Below are positions 30,001 through 39,044 of a stretch of 64,000 nucleotides of DNA, in pieces. The stretch comes from Pseudomonas sp. Teo4 (lineage in GTDB: Bacteria; Pseudomonadota; Gammaproteobacteria; Pseudomonadales; Pseudomonadaceae), in the NCBI RefSeq assembly GCF_034387475.1, contig NZ_JAXCIL010000002.1, positions 372,001 to 436,000 on the forward strand. The letters run 5' to 3'. The notes below the pieces were generated by a model. That model did not search any database. It saw only the letters and a program-made list of their open reading frames with translations, and had not been told where the DNA came from. Each line of letters starts with the position of its first letter. The stretch's first letter is position 1. Made by a program: the position numbers and the translations under genes.

Positions 30001-31079
30001 TGAACCAGCCACTGCTTGTTACCGCTTCGCAAAAGGCCGGGCCGCGCCTGACCCTGGCCATCGGTGCCCTCGTCGTGCTGGTGCTGGTGGCACTGCCACT
30101 GCTGTCGCTGCTGCCGAGCGACAACGCCCTGCAGGTCTCGGCCTACACGCTGACCCTGGTCGGCAAGATTCTCTGCTATGCCATCGTCGCCCTGGCACTG
30201 GACCTGGTGTGGGGCTATGCCGGGCTGCTGTCGCTGGGCCACGGCCTGTTCTTTGCCCTGGGCGGATACGCCATGGGCATGTACCTGATGCGCCAGGCTG
30301 CTGGCGACGGCTTGCCCGGGTTCATGACATTCCTGTCGTGGACCGAGCTGCCATGGTATTGGGCCGGCACCCAGCATTTCGCCTGGGCCTTGTGCCTGGT
30401 GGTGCTGGCGCCCGGGCTGCTGGCGCTGGTGTTCGGCTTCTTCGCCTTCCGCTCGCGGATCAAGGGCGTGTACTTCTCGATCATGACCCAGGCCCTGACG
30501 TTCGCCGGCATGCTGCTGTTCTTCCGCAACGAAACGGGCTTCGGTGGTAACAACGGATTCACCAGCTTCCGCACCATCCTGGGCTTCGATATTGCCGCCC
30601 AGGGCACCCGGGCGGTGCTGTTCCTGCTCACCGTCGGCCTGCTGCTGGCCAGCCTGTACCTGTGCTGGCGCCTGACCCAGAGCAAGTTCGGGCGCTTGCT
30701 CACCGCCGTGCGCGACGCCGAGAACCGCCTGATGTTCTGTGGCTACGACCCGCGTGGTTTCAAGCTGCTGGTGTGGGTGCTGAGCGCGGTTTTGTGCGGC
30801 CTGGCCGGCGCCTTGTACGTGCCCCAGGTGGGCATCATCAACCCCAGCGAGATGTCGCCGACCAACTCCATCGAAGCCGCCGTATGGGTGGCCCTGGGCG
30901 GGCGCGGCACGCTGATCGGCCCGCTGCTTGGCGCGGGCCTTGTCAATGGCATGAAGAGCTGGTTCACCGTGGCCTTCCCGGAGTTCTGGCTGTTCTTCCT
31001 CGGCGCGCTGTTCATCCTCGTGACCCTGTACCTGCCCAAGGGCGTGGTCGGCCTGTTGAAGAAAAGGAGCCAGCCATGA
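30000..31079 (+). CDS. urtC: Urea ABC transporter permease UrtC
   Basis: A 359-residue inner-membrane permease of the LivM type with about ten helices. Family segments are LALDLVWGYAGLLSLGHGLF, FFRNETGFGGNNGFTSF and the permease loop LTAVRDAENRLMFCGYDPRG. It forms the channel with UrtB. Its start overlaps the urtB stop as TGATG and its stop overlaps urtD as ATGA, so the genes are probably translationally coupled. Confidence 0.95.
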   Translation: MNQPLLVTASQKAGPRLTLAIGALVVLVLVALPLLSLLPSDNALQVSAYTLTLVGKILCYAIVALALDLVWGYAGLLSLGHGLFFALGGYAMGMYLMRQAAGDGLPGFMTFLSWTELPWYWAGTQHFAWALCLVVLAPGLLALVFGFFAFRSRIKGVYFSIMTQALTFAGMLLFFRNETGFGGNNGFTSFRTILGFDIAAQGTRAVLFLLTVGLLLASLYLCWRLTQSKFGRLLTAVRDAENRLMFCGYDPRGFKLLVWVLSAVLCGLAGALYVPQVGIINPSEMSPTNSIEAAVWVALGGRGTLIGPLLGAGLVNGMKSWFTVAFPEFWLFFLGALFILVTLYLPKGVVGLLKKRSQP

Positions 31080-31933
31080 AAGGCGTGCCCCCCGTGCATC
31101 CCGAATTCATGCTCGAACCGGTGTTCGACAACCTGGGGCCCAGCCGCGACGCCATCGGCCTTGGCCAGGCTCGCAAAGCCGGCCTGGACACCCGCCACGG
31201 CACGGTGTTGAGCCTTGAAGACATCAGCGTCAGCTTCGATGGCTTCAAGGCCCTCAACGCGCTGAACCTGTACATCGGCGTGGGCGAACTGCGCTGCATC
31301 ATCGGCCCCAACGGCGCGGGCAAGACCACGATGATGGACGTGATCACCGGCAAGACTCGCCCTGATACCGGAAGTGCCTACTTCGGTGACACCCTCGATC
31401 TGACCCGCATGAGCGAGTACCAAATTGCCCAAGCCGGGATTGGCCGCAAGTTCCAGAAACCAACGGTGTTCGAGGCGCTGACGGTGTTCGAGAACCTGGA
31501 ACTGGCGCTGAAAACCGACAAGTCGGTGTGGGCCAGCCTGGCAGCGCGGTTGAGTGGTGAACAGCGCGCACGCATCGAAGAGGTGCTGACCACCTTGCGC
31601 CTGTTGCCACTGGCCGAGCGCCAGGCGGGGTTGCTGTCCCATGGCCAGAAGCAGTTCCTGGAGATTGGCATGCTGCTGGTGCAGGAGCCGCAGCTGTTGC
31701 TGCTCGACGAGCCGGTGGCGGGCATGACCGATGCCGAGACCGAGTTCACCGCAGAGCTGTTCAAAGGCCTGGCCGGCAAGCATTCGCTGATGGTGGTGGA
31801 GCATGACATGGGGTTCGTGGGCAGCATTGCCGACCATGTCACGGTGCTGCACCAGGGCAGCGTGCTGGCAGAGGGGTCGCTTGAGCAGGTGCAGGCGGAC
31901 GAGCGGGTGGTCGAGGTGTATCTGGGCCGCTAG
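31076..31933 (+). CDS. urtD: Urea ABC transporter ATPase UrtD
   Basis: A 285-residue cytoplasmic ATPase of the LivG type. The first 40 residues are the family's extra N-terminal segment. Then come Walker A (GPNGAGKTT), the signature LSHGQKQFLEIG, Walker B (LLLLDEPVAGM) and the switch histidine (VVEHDMGFV). The frame is open upstream within urtC, but the ATG at 31076 overlaps the urtC stop as ATGA and gives the expected length. A REP pair separates it from urtE. Confidence 0.95.
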   Translation: MKGVPPVHPEFMLEPVFDNLGPSRDAIGLGQARKAGLDTRHGTVLSLEDISVSFDGFKALNALNLYIGVGELRCIIGPNGAGKTTMMDVITGKTRPDTGSAYFGDTLDLTRMSEYQIAQAGIGRKFQKPTVFEALTVFENLELALKTDKSVWASLAARLSGEQRARIEEVLTTLRLLPLAERQAGLLSHGQKQFLEIGMLLVQEPQLLLLDEPVAGMTDAETEFTAELFKGLAGKHSLMVVEHDMGFVGSIADHVTVLHQGSVLAEGSLEQVQADERVVEVYLGR

Positions 31934-31949
31934 GTATCGAAACCTGTGC

Positions 31950-32045
31950 CGGCCTCTTCGCGGGTAAACCCGCTCCCACAGGTTCGGTACTGGTCTTGAG
32001 AACCGTGCAGTCCCTGTGGGAGCGGGTTTACCCGCGAAAGGGCCG
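31950..32045. repeat. REP pair between urtD and urtE
   Basis: GCGGGTAAACCCGC-type units face each other at 31950-31982 and 32013-32045, with matching GGCC flanks. This is the second REP pair inside the urt operon and belongs to a different family from the pair between urtA and urtB. Confidence 0.88.
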
Positions 32046-32076
32046 CTACAGGCAACGCAGAATCCAGGAGCCGCAC

Positions 32077-32775
32077 ATGCTAAAGATCGATTCCCTGCAC
32101 CAGTTCTACGGCGGCAGCCACATCCTCCGTGGCCTCTCCTTCGAAGCCAAGGTCGGCGAGGTAACTTGCCTGCTGGGGCGCAATGGCGTGGGCAAGACCA
32201 CCCTGCTGCGCTGCCTGATGGGCCTGGTAGCGTCCCGCGAGGGCAGCATCGAGTGGGAAGGCAAGGCCATCACCGCACTCAAGCCCCAGCAACGGGTTCA
32301 TGCCGGCATCGCCTATGTGCCCCAGGGCCGCGAGATTTTTCCGCGCCTCACCGTCGAAGAGAACCTGCTGATGGGGCTGTCACGCTTTCCTGCCCGCGAA
32401 GCACGCGAGGTGCCCGCGTTCATCTACGAGCTGTTCCCAGTGCTTGAGCAGATGAAGCAACGCCGTGGTGGCGACCTTTCCGGCGGTCAGCAACAACAGC
32501 TGGCCATCGGCCGTGCCCTGGCCAGCCGCCCACGCCTGCTGATTCTCGACGAGCCCACCGAAGGTATCCAGCCCTCTGTGATCAAGGAGATCGGCGCGGT
32601 AATCCGTCGCCTGGCAGAACGCGGCGACATGGCCATCCTGTTGGTGGAGCAGTTCTACGATTTTGCCGAGGAGCTGGCCGACCAGTACCTGGTCATGGCC
32701 CGTGGCGAGATCGTTCAGCGCGGGCGTGGCGAAAACATGCAGGCAGAAGGTGTGCGCGGGCTGGTAACCATTTAA
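32077..32775 (+). CDS. urtE: Urea ABC transporter ATPase UrtE
   Basis: A 232-residue cytoplasmic ATPase of the LivF type. Walker A is GRNGVGKTT, the signature LSGGQQQQLAIG, Walker B LLILDEPTEGI and the switch histidine is replaced by Gln in LLVEQFYDF, which is normal for LivF/UrtE. The ATG at 32077 follows CCAGGAG. It is the last urt gene. No urease genes are in this window. Confidence 0.95.
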   Translation: MLKIDSLHQFYGGSHILRGLSFEAKVGEVTCLLGRNGVGKTTLLRCLMGLVASREGSIEWEGKAITALKPQQRVHAGIAYVPQGREIFPRLTVEENLLMGLSRFPAREAREVPAFIYELFPVLEQMKQRRGGDLSGGQQQQLAIGRALASRPRLLILDEPTEGIQPSVIKEIGAVIRRLAERGDMAILLVEQFYDFAEELADQYLVMARGEIVQRGRGENMQAEGVRGLVTI

Positions 32776-32806
32776 TCTGCGAGCAATGTTCCTGCGAGAC
32801 GCTGTC

Positions 32807-33322
32807 ATGAGTCACTTTATCCGCGACGCCCAGCCCGCCGATGTAGCGGGCATCCTCGATATTTACAACGATGCCGTGCGCAACACCACGGCGATCTGGA
32901 ATGAAACCCCGGTGGACCTGGCCAACCGCCAGGCCTGGTTTGAAGCGCGGGCGCAACAGGGTTACCCGATTCTGGTGGCGGTGGACGACAGCGGCGTGCT
33001 GGGTTATGCCTCGTTCGGCGACTGGCGGCCGTTCGAAGGTTTTCGTCAGACCGTTGAGCACTCGGTGTACATCCGCGATGACCAGCGCGGCAAGGGCCTG
33101 GGGCCGTTGCTGATGGCTGCGCTGATAGAGCGTGCGCGGGGCTGTGGCAAGCATGTGATGGTGGCGGCCATCGAGAGTGGCAACGCGGCGTCGGTGCGCC
33201 TGCATGAGCGGCTGGGGTTCGTGGTGACCGGGCAGATGCCGCAGGTGGGAGTGAAGTTCGGCCGCTGGCTAGATCTGACTTTCATGCAACTGGTGTTGAA
33301 CCCGGGGGCGAAGCCGGCCTGA
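32807..33322 (+). CDS. GNAT acetyltransferase, phosphinothricin/methionine sulfoximine type
   Basis: A 171-residue cytoplasmic N-acetyltransferase. It has the acetyl-CoA loop DDQRGKGLGPLLM and the family ending RLHERLGFVVTGQMPQVG then GRWLDLTFMQ. Members acetylate phosphinothricin and methionine sulfoximine, which are glutamine synthetase inhibitors, and so protect nitrogen assimilation. A homologue lies near the urea genes of P. aeruginosa (PA4866). An upstream ATG at 32786 would add seven residues. It follows urtE by 31 bp and may be in the same transcript. Confidence 0.85.
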   Translation: MSHFIRDAQPADVAGILDIYNDAVRNTTAIWNETPVDLANRQAWFEARAQQGYPILVAVDDSGVLGYASFGDWRPFEGFRQTVEHSVYIRDDQRGKGLGPLLMAALIERARGCGKHVMVAAIESGNAASVRLHERLGFVVTGQMPQVGVKFGRWLDLTFMQLVLNPGAKPA

Positions 33323-33364
33323 GACTCGAAGTTGTGAGGAACTAGCCGGCTCCTGCATTGACCG

Positions 33365-33396
33365 TGTGGGAGCCGGCTTGCCGGCGATGAGGCCGG
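33365..33396. repeat. REP unit after the acetyltransferase gene
   Basis: A full TGTGGGAGCCGGC plus TTGCCGGCGATGAGG unit, with only a short partner (GCCGGCTCC) before it. It lies between two convergent genes, where it can serve both transcript ends. Confidence 0.8.
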
Positions 33397-33407
33397 AACC
33401 GGCAACA

Positions 33408-33713
33408 TCACACCTGGATAAACCGCCCCAACCGCTGCCTCAGCATGCTGTTCTCACTGCGCAATTGCTGCAGCTCCTGCAGCAGCTCCAGCGCCAGCGC
33501 CACCCCTTCCCATTCCAGCTCCAGCTCTTGATGCAGCTTGACCGCACGCTTGGCCAACAACGGCGCCTGGTCATCGAACAGCCAGTCTTCCGGCGTTCGC
33601 CCTGAAGGTTCAACAATGCCGTGCTCGACGATTTCAATCACGTAGTCGGCCGTGATATCGGCCTCCTGGCAAAGGGTCCGCATGTCCAGTTGAACGATCA
33701 GGGTGCTGCTCAT
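33408..33713 (-). CDS. cbpM: Chaperone modulator CbpM
   Basis: A 101-residue MerR-like helical protein. In E. coli, CbpM binds the J-domain of CbpA and blocks both its co-chaperone and DNA-binding activities. The segments LCQEADITADYVIEIVEHGI and EPSGRTPEDWLFDD match the family, and the C-terminal half is a helix or short coiled coil (LALELLQELQQLRSENSML). It starts 2 bp after the cbpA stop, so the inhibitor is made together with its target. Confidence 0.9.
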   Translation of the reverse strand: MSSTLIVQLDMRTLCQEADITADYVIEIVEHGIVEPSGRTPEDWLFDDQAPLLAKRAVKLHQELELEWEGVALALELLQELQQLRSENSMLRQRLGRFIQV

Positions 33714-33715
33714 GA

Positions 33716-34666
33716 TCAGTTACTCCAATGGGTCCTCGGATTGAACGCAGCCTTCTCGGAAAGCTTGGTCCACAGTTCGCGGGTAGCCGCGTCGGATGTC
33801 GTCGGCATGACCACCTTGAGCTGCGCGTAGAGGTTGCCGCGCTCGCCCTGCTTGTTCGCCAGCCCCATGCCTGGCACGCGCAAGCGCTGGCCGCTCTGGC
33901 TGTCGGGGCGGATGGTCAGGTTGATCTTGCCGGTCAGCGTCGGCACCGCCACCTTGGTGCCCAGGGCCGCTTCCCACGGCGCCAGCGGCACGGTGATGAT
34001 CAGGTCATGACCTTCGACATCGAACAGCGGGTGCGGTGCCATGCGAATGGTCAGGAACAGGTCGCCATTGGCCCCGCCGCCACTGCCCGGCGCGCCCTGG
34101 CCCTTCAGGCGAATACGCTCGCCGTCGGTCACCCCGGCCGGAATCTTCACGTTCAGGGTCTTGGTGGTGAACCCGGTGCGCTGACCGGCGGCGTTGGTCT
34201 GCGGCACCTGGAAGCTGATCTGCTTGGATTCCTTGCTCAGGGTCTCCTCAAGGAAGACCGCCAGTTCCAGTTCCACGTCCTGCCCTCGCCTGCCTGCGCT
34301 GCGCTGTTGACCACGGCCTCCGAACGGGCTGCCGCCACGGGAGCCGAAGATCGAGCTGAAGAAGTCGGAGAAATCGCCGCCTTCGAAACCGCCGCCACCA
34401 CCACGGTTCTCCCAGCCCGGCGGGGCCTGGAACGGCCGGCCGTGTTGGCCGCCATACTTGCGAATTTCGTCGAACTCGGCGCGTTTCTGCGCATCGCCCA
34501 GCACTTCGTAGGCCTCGTTGGCCTCCTTGAATTTCTCCTCGGCGTCACGCTCCTTGCTGACGTCGGGGTGATACTTGCGCGCCAGCTTGCGGTACGCGGC
34601 CTTGATCGCCTTCTCGTCCGCTGTGGGCTCTACGCCAAGTATCTTGTAGTAGTCTTTGAAGTCCAT
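33716..34666 (-). CDS. cbpA: Curved-DNA-binding DnaJ-like protein CbpA
   Basis: A 316-residue type II J-protein. The J-domain ([20 protein letters not shown]) carries the HPD motif in KYHPDVSKE, followed by a Gly/Phe/Arg-rich linker ([18 protein letters not shown]) and two C-terminal beta domains. It stimulates Hsp70 ATPase and binds curved DNA. It lacks the zinc fingers of DnaJ. The open frame extends further upstream, but this ATG gives the family start. It is divergent from a YegD-type Hsp70 gene, which may be a partner. Confidence 0.94.
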   Translation of the reverse strand: MDFKDYYKILGVEPTADEKAIKAAYRKLARKYHPDVSKERDAEEKFKEANEAYEVLGDAQKRAEFDEIRKYGGQHGRPFQAPPGWENRGGGGGFEGGDFSDFFSSIFGSRGGSPFGGRGQQRSAGRRGQDVELELAVFLEETLSKESKQISFQVPQTNAAGQRTGFTTKTLNVKIPAGVTDGERIRLKGQGAPGSGGGANGDLFLTIRMAPHPLFDVEGHDLIITVPLAPWEAALGTKVAVPTLTGKINLTIRPDSQSGQRLRVPGMGLANKQGERGNLYAQLKVVMPTTSDAATRELWTKLSEKAAFNPRTHWSN

Positions 34667-34768
34667 CTGTGGATCACCAGTGTGAAATTTCGTGTTGCTT
34701 CTGAAGATTGGGGTCAAGCATAGCCTTTCAAGCTTTGCTTGGCTTTGCTTGACGGCAGACAGCCGGTC

Positions 34769-34796
34769 TTGATTCTGTTGCCAAGTGGCATAAACT
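34769..34796 (+). promoter_or_regulatory. Likely sigma-70 promoter of the Hsp70-like gene
   Basis: TTGATT and TAAACT are separated by 16 bp, and the start point would be about 25 bp before the ATG. The match is moderate (four of six in each box). Confidence 0.45.
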
Positions 34797-34829
34797 GCGC
34801 GGCCGTTTTGCCTCCGGAAGCCTTTTCCC

Positions 34830-36101
34830 ATGTCTGACGTATCACCGGCCCGCGCCCTCGGCATCGACTTCGGCACCTCGAACTCCACCGTCGGCTGGCA
34901 CCGCCAGGGCGCTTCGTCGCTGATCGCCCTTGAAGACGGCAAGATCACTTTGCCCTCGGTGGTGTTCTTCAACATCGAAGAACGTCGCCCGGTATACGGC
35001 CGTCTGGCGCTGCACGAGTACCTGGAGGGCTACGAAGGCCGTCTGATGCGCTCGCTCAAGAGCCTGCTGGGTTCCAAGCTGATCAAGCACGACACCAGCG
35101 TGCTGGGCAGCGCCCTGCCGTTCAAGGACCTGCTGGGCATGTTCATCGGCGAGCTGAAAAAGCGCGCCGAAGCTGACGCAGGCCGCGAATTCGACCAAGT
35201 GGTGCTGGGCCGTCCGGTGTTCTTCGTCGATGAAGACCCAGCCGCCGACCAGGAAGCCGAAGACACCCTCGCCGAAGTAGCGCGCAAAATTGGCTTCAAG
35301 GACGTGTCGTTCCAGTACGAACCTATCGCCGCAGCCTTTGACTACGAGTCGGGCATCAGCCGCGAAGAGCTGGTACTCATCGTCGATATCGGCGGTGGTA
35401 CTTCAGACTTTACCCTGATCCGCCTGTCGCCGGAGCGCCACCAGGTGGCCGAACGCCAGAGCGACATCCTCGCCACCGGCGGCGTGCACATCGGCGGTAC
35501 CGACTTCGACAAGCAGTTGAGCCTGCAGGGCGTAATGCCTTTGTTCGGCTATGGCAGCCGGATGAAAAGCGGCGCGCTGATGCCCACCAGCTACCACCTA
35601 AACCTGGCCACCTGGCACACCATCAACGCCCTTTACTCGCAGAAGTCGCAACTGGCGTTGGGCAGCATGCGCTACGACATCGAGGGCACCCTCGGCATCG
35701 ACCGCCTGTTCAAGCTGATCGAACAGCGCGCCGGGCACTGGCTGGCTATGGAAGTGGAAGCCAGCAAGATCGAGCTGACCGACCACGACAGCCGCCGCAT
35801 CGACCTGGGCCGCGTCGAGCGGGAGCTGGGTGTTGACCTGACCCGCGCACTGTTCGAGGCGGCCATCGAGGGGCTGCTGGAGCGTGTACGCGGCAGCGTG
35901 ACCGACCTGCTGGGCAAGGCTGGCGTCACTGCGGACCAGGTGGATACCGTGTTCTTCACTGGTGGTTCCAGCGGGATTCCAGCGCTGCGTAACAGCGTGG
36001 CGGCGATGCTGCCCAATGCACAGCATGTGGAAGGCAACATCTTCGGCAGCATTGGTAGCGGGTTGGCGATTGAGGCGCGCAAGCGTTACGGCGCGGTCTG
36101 A
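34830..36101 (+). CDS. Hsp70-family protein, YegD-like
   Basis: A 423-residue protein containing only an actin-like Hsp70 ATPase domain, without the substrate-binding domain of DnaK. ATP-site motifs are [29 protein letters not shown] and [18 protein letters not shown]. coli YegD is the closest type; its client is unknown. The gene is divergent from cbpA-cbpM, suggesting shared control with a J-protein. The last residues (ARKRYGAV) end cleanly before a REP. Confidence 0.88.
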   Translation: MSDVSPARALGIDFGTSNSTVGWHRQGASSLIALEDGKITLPSVVFFNIEERRPVYGRLALHEYLEGYEGRLMRSLKSLLGSKLIKHDTSVLGSALPFKDLLGMFIGELKKRAEADAGREFDQVVLGRPVFFVDEDPAADQEAEDTLAEVARKIGFKDVSFQYEPIAAAFDYESGISREELVLIVDIGGGTSDFTLIRLSPERHQVAERQSDILATGGVHIGGTDFDKQLSLQGVMPLFGYGSRMKSGALMPTSYHLNLATWHTINALYSQKSQLALGSMRYDIEGTLGIDRLFKLIEQRAGHWLAMEVEASKIELTDHDSRRIDLGRVERELGVDLTRALFEAAIEGLLERVRGSVTDLLGKAGVTADQVDTVFFTGGSSGIPALRNSVAAMLPNAQHVEGNIFGSIGSGLAIEARKRYGAV

Positions 36102-36108
36102 TAGAGCT

Positions 36109-36218
36109 TGGGGCTGCTTTGCAGCCCATCGCAGGCTTCGCCAGCTCCCACGAACACAGGAAATGAGCTGTGCCCGTGGGAGCTGGCGAAGCCTGCGATG
36201 GGCCGCACAGCGGCCCCA
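36109..36218. repeat. Long REP pair with a 29-bp perfect stem
   Basis: Left arm 36109-36152 and right arm 36175-36218. The inner 29 bp of each arm are perfectly complementary and carry the variant core GCAGGCTTCGCCAGC in place of GCCGGCTTGCCGGC. It lies between convergent genes and may work as a two-way terminator. Confidence 0.88.
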
Positions 36219-36226
36219 TGAAGAGG

Positions 36227-37234
36227 TCAGACCAGCTCGGCCCGCTTCAACTCACTCTTCAGATACGCGTAATACACAGGCCCCGCCACCACCCCCGGCA
36301 GCCCGAATGCCGCCTCGAACACCAGCATCGCCAGCAACAGCTCCCAGGCCTTGGCACTGATCTGCCCACCCACGATCCGCGCGTTGAGGAAATACTCGAC
36401 CTTGTGGATAACGATCAGATAGCCCAATGCCGCCGCCGCCACCCAGATCGACAGTGACAGCCCGACGATGGTGATCAGGGTGTTGGACATCAGGTTGCCG
36501 ATCACCGGCAACAGGCCCAGCAGGAAGGTCAGCACGATCAGCGTCTTGGTCAGCGGCAGGTGCACGCCGAACAGCGGCAGCACCACTGCCAGGAAGATAC
36601 CGGTGAACACGGTATTGAGCAGCGAGATCTTGATCTGCGCGAAGACGATGTTGCGAAACGCCTGCACCAGCAGGCTCAGTCGCTCGAACAGCGCCGCCGC
36701 CAAGGGTTTGCGCCGGGAAATGTCGGGAATGCGCTGAAGGGCGACGATGGCCCCGAGGATCATGCCGATCAGCAGGGTCACGAACATGTGCGCCATGCCC
36801 TTGCCCACCAGCTGCAGATCGCTCAGGTGGCTTTTGATCCAGTCACCGATGGCCACTTTGAACTCGGCGGCACTGGCCGGCAGGTAACCTTCGATGAACG
36901 GCGGCAGCTGGCCACGGGCGCGTTCCACCAGGCCCATGAACTTGTCCAGCGAGGCGCCGGGGTTCTCTGCCTCGTGCAACAGGAAGCTGAATGCACCGGC
37001 AATCAATAACGTCAGGGTACTGACCACCAGCGTGCCCAGCAGGGCCACGGCCAACCAACGCGCGCGCTGCCCGGCAATGACCGGCTGCAGTCGGGGCGTG
37101 AGCATGTTGACCAGCTCGAACACCAGCAACCCGGCCAGCAGGCTGGGCAGCAATTTCAGGGGCAGCGCCAGCAACAGGCCGGCAAACACGATGATCCAGC
37201 TGGCCAGGGTGACCTGGCGGGGGGTGAAGGTCAT
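36227..37234 (-). CDS. AI-2E family transporter
   Basis: A 335-residue inner-membrane protein with about eight helices, of the AI-2E (PerM/YdiK) family. Features are the paired N-terminal helices, a periplasmic segment (HEAENPGASLDKFMGLVERA) and the GLLPVIGNLMSNTLITIVGL segment. The family name comes from an AI-2 exporter claim; members also include Na+/H+ antiporter-like proteins, so the substrate cannot be told from sequence. It starts 70 bp upstream of a small PsiF-family gene on the same strand. Confidence 0.85.
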   Translation of the reverse strand: MTFTPRQVTLASWIIVFAGLLLALPLKLLPSLLAGLLVFELVNMLTPRLQPVIAGQRARWLAVALLGTLVVSTLTLLIAGAFSFLLHEAENPGASLDKFMGLVERARGQLPPFIEGYLPASAAEFKVAIGDWIKSHLSDLQLVGKGMAHMFVTLLIGMILGAIVALQRIPDISRRKPLAAALFERLSLLVQAFRNIVFAQIKISLLNTVFTGIFLAVVLPLFGVHLPLTKTLIVLTFLLGLLPVIGNLMSNTLITIVGLSLSIWVAAAALGYLIVIHKVEYFLNARIVGGQISAKAWELLLAMLVFEAAFGLPGVVAGPVYYAYLKSELKRAELV

Positions 37235-37305
37235 ACAGCCTCAGCGGCAGACAACGGAAAAGACCCGCAGTCTGCCAGCCTTCGTCCTACAGGCATAGGC
37301 ACAGG

Positions 37306-37578
37306 TCATTTCTTCTTCAGGCAGTCGCTCATGAAGGCCTTGCGCTCGTCGCCCTTGAGCGCCTTGGTGGTGGCGTCGGCGTTGCAGGTTTTCATCTTTT
37401 CCTGCTGGGTCGCCTTCAGGCATTTGCTCATGAATGCCTTACGCTCGTCACCCTTGAGGGTTTGTTCGGTGGCTTCGGCATTGCAGGTTTTCATCTTCTC
37501 CTGCTGCGCCGTGGCGGCGAATCCTTGCCCACAGATCAACACACCCAACACCAGCACAGGCACTTGCAGCATCTTCAT
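37306..37578 (-). CDS. PsiF-repeat periplasmic protein
   Basis: A 90-residue secreted protein. After a signal peptide (MKMLQVPVLVLGVLICGQG) come two PsiF repeats of about 30 residues, each with two cysteines: KMKTCNAEATEQTLKGDERK and KMKTCNADATTKALKGDERK. E. coli psiF is induced by phosphate starvation; the function is unknown. An upstream in-frame start would add 11 residues, but the ATG at 37578 begins a proper signal peptide. The tail is KKK. Confidence 0.88.
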   Translation of the reverse strand: MKMLQVPVLVLGVLICGQGFAATAQQEKMKTCNAEATEQTLKGDERKAFMSKCLKATQQEKMKTCNADATTKALKGDERKAFMSDCLKKK

Positions 37579-37640
37579 GGAGTGGTCTCCTTGTCTCCGC
37601 ACCCGATGCACGGACGTGGGGCTGAGTGTAGTAGCTTTTT

Positions 37641-38531
37641 TTACAGCCCCGCCGCCTTGAGCCGGGCTGCGTGTTCGGTGAACAGCCGCACCGGTTCGGC
37701 GCCTTTGCCCACTGCGCCAAGTTGCTGATTGACGATGTCCAGATGGTCGAGTGGGTAGTCATCACCAATCACTTTCCCAAGGTGCGAGCTGAAGCGCCCG
37801 ACCATGCCGTCGCAGTGCCCATGCTCTTTAACGAAACTGCGGGCGAACAGGCGGCAGAAGCGGTTGCTGCCATCGAACCGGTTACGACCCCGGTCGGTCA
37901 GCCCAGGTTGCAGCGTACCCGACCAGGAATAGTAGCGAACGCCGTTGACCTCTTCCGGCCCTTCACCACCCCAGGTTTGCGGCAAGCCTTGTGGATAAGT
38001 CTGGTTGAACAGCGCGACTCCGGCGCTGGTCAGCGACTGGTGCGAGGCATGTACGTCGATGGGCAGCGGGTCGCGCCGCCAGCTGGTTTCCAGCCACACC
38101 AGCAGCACTGCAAGGCCGTGCAGCAGCGCTTTGAGCACGCGTCCTTGAGGGGAGTCACCAGGGGCGACGCGCTCCAGGTGGTCAGCCAGCTCCGAGCCGT
38201 GGTTGGGCCCAGCCACCGAGGTCACCGAAGCGACTCGATCCGGGCGTTTGGCCGCCGCATAACGCGCATCCAGCGCCCCTTGGCTGTGGCCGATGAGGTT
38301 GACCTTTTCCGCGCCGGTGCGCTTGCAGATGTCTTCGATGATGGTCAGCAATTGCTTGCCGCGCACCTCGCTGGAGTGCACGGGCGACACCTGAACCGGA
38401 AACACCTGCGCCCCACCGCGGCGCAGGGCCGGGACGATGCCGAACCAGTAAGGGTAGAGCAGCACCCGCACGAACCCGAGCATGCCCGGCACCAGTACCA
38501 ATGGGTATCGCGTTGCCAATTCCTGTGCCAT
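37641..38531 (-). CDS. Alpha/beta-hydrolase, triacylglycerol lipase type
   Basis: A 296-residue lipase of the Pseudomonas lipase family I. The nucleophile serine is in NLIGHSQGALDARY (about residue 95), the oxyanion region is YPLVLVPGMLGF, and the catalytic Asp and His are probably in the C-terminal third (GMVGRFSSHLGK, DYPLDHLDIVN). The ATG at 38531 gives no signal peptide, so the protein may be cytoplasmic or leave by another route. A start near 38678 would add a hydrophobic segment but would run into the osmE promoter region. Confidence 0.82.
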   Translation of the reverse strand: MAQELATRYPLVLVPGMLGFVRVLLYPYWFGIVPALRRGGAQVFPVQVSPVHSSEVRGKQLLTIIEDICKRTGAEKVNLIGHSQGALDARYAAAKRPDRVASVTSVAGPNHGSELADHLERVAPGDSPQGRVLKALLHGLAVLLVWLETSWRRDPLPIDVHASHQSLTSAGVALFNQTYPQGLPQTWGGEGPEEVNGVRYYSWSGTLQPGLTDRGRNRFDGSNRFCRLFARSFVKEHGHCDGMVGRFSSHLGKVIGDDYPLDHLDIVNQQLGAVGKGAEPVRLFTEHAARLKAAGL

Positions 38532-38655
38532 TGCCCCAGCCCTTGTCCGTGGACGACGGCCTAACACTACCGCGCTGCCAATGAGCACCGCAATCGAACT
38601 CCCGGCGGGCGCTGTGGTTCCAAACCAGAACAGACCCTGAGCAAGGAGCGGGACC

Positions 38656-38997
38656 ATGTACAAGCAGACCCTGGCCATTCTTCTGGCAAGTACCGCGTTG
38701 GCCGCGTGTGGCAGTCGCCCGGAAAACCCGGTGGACTATGTCACCTACCGTGACGAGCCGCTGGTGAAGCAGGTTGAGCATGGCATGACCATGCAGAAAG
38801 TGATCGCCATCGGTGGCAGCCCTTCGAACGTGATCGACCTGCCCCACGGCGGCACCTGCAACGACTACATCCTCAACCGCGACGGCCACCAGCAGCCTTA
38901 CTACGTGCGTTTCGACGCGACCGGCCATGTCGATGCCAAGGGTTTCAAGACCTGCAAACAACGTGAGGAAGACAGCAAGGCCACCCGCGGCGCATGA
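38656..38997 (+). CDS. osmE: Osmotically inducible lipoprotein OsmE
   Basis: A 113-residue outer-membrane lipoprotein of the OsmE/SmpA-OmlA group. The signal peptide ends in a lipobox (LLASTALAAC, acylated Cys18). The mature part carries VTYRDEPLVKQVEHGMTMQK and YYVRFDATGHVDAKGFKTC. In E. coli, osmE expression rises with osmolarity and in stationary phase. It is divergent from the lipase gene and precedes a ferritin-like gene, a pairing that fits a stress role. Confidence 0.9.
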   Translation: MYKQTLAILLASTALAACGSRPENPVDYVTYRDEPLVKQVEHGMTMQKVIAIGGSPSNVIDLPHGGTCNDYILNRDGHQQPYYVRFDATGHVDAKGFKTCKQREEDSKATRGA

Positions 38998-39044
38998 ACC
39001 TTCCCGACACCTGACCACCCGTCCTGATCTGTTTGGAGACCACC

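Noticed and set aside
31996..32447. Frames beginning inside the urtD-urtE REP (MGAGLPAKG-like starts)
   Set aside because: REP sequences read in frame give MGAGLPA-type peptides at several places in the window; these are not gene starts.
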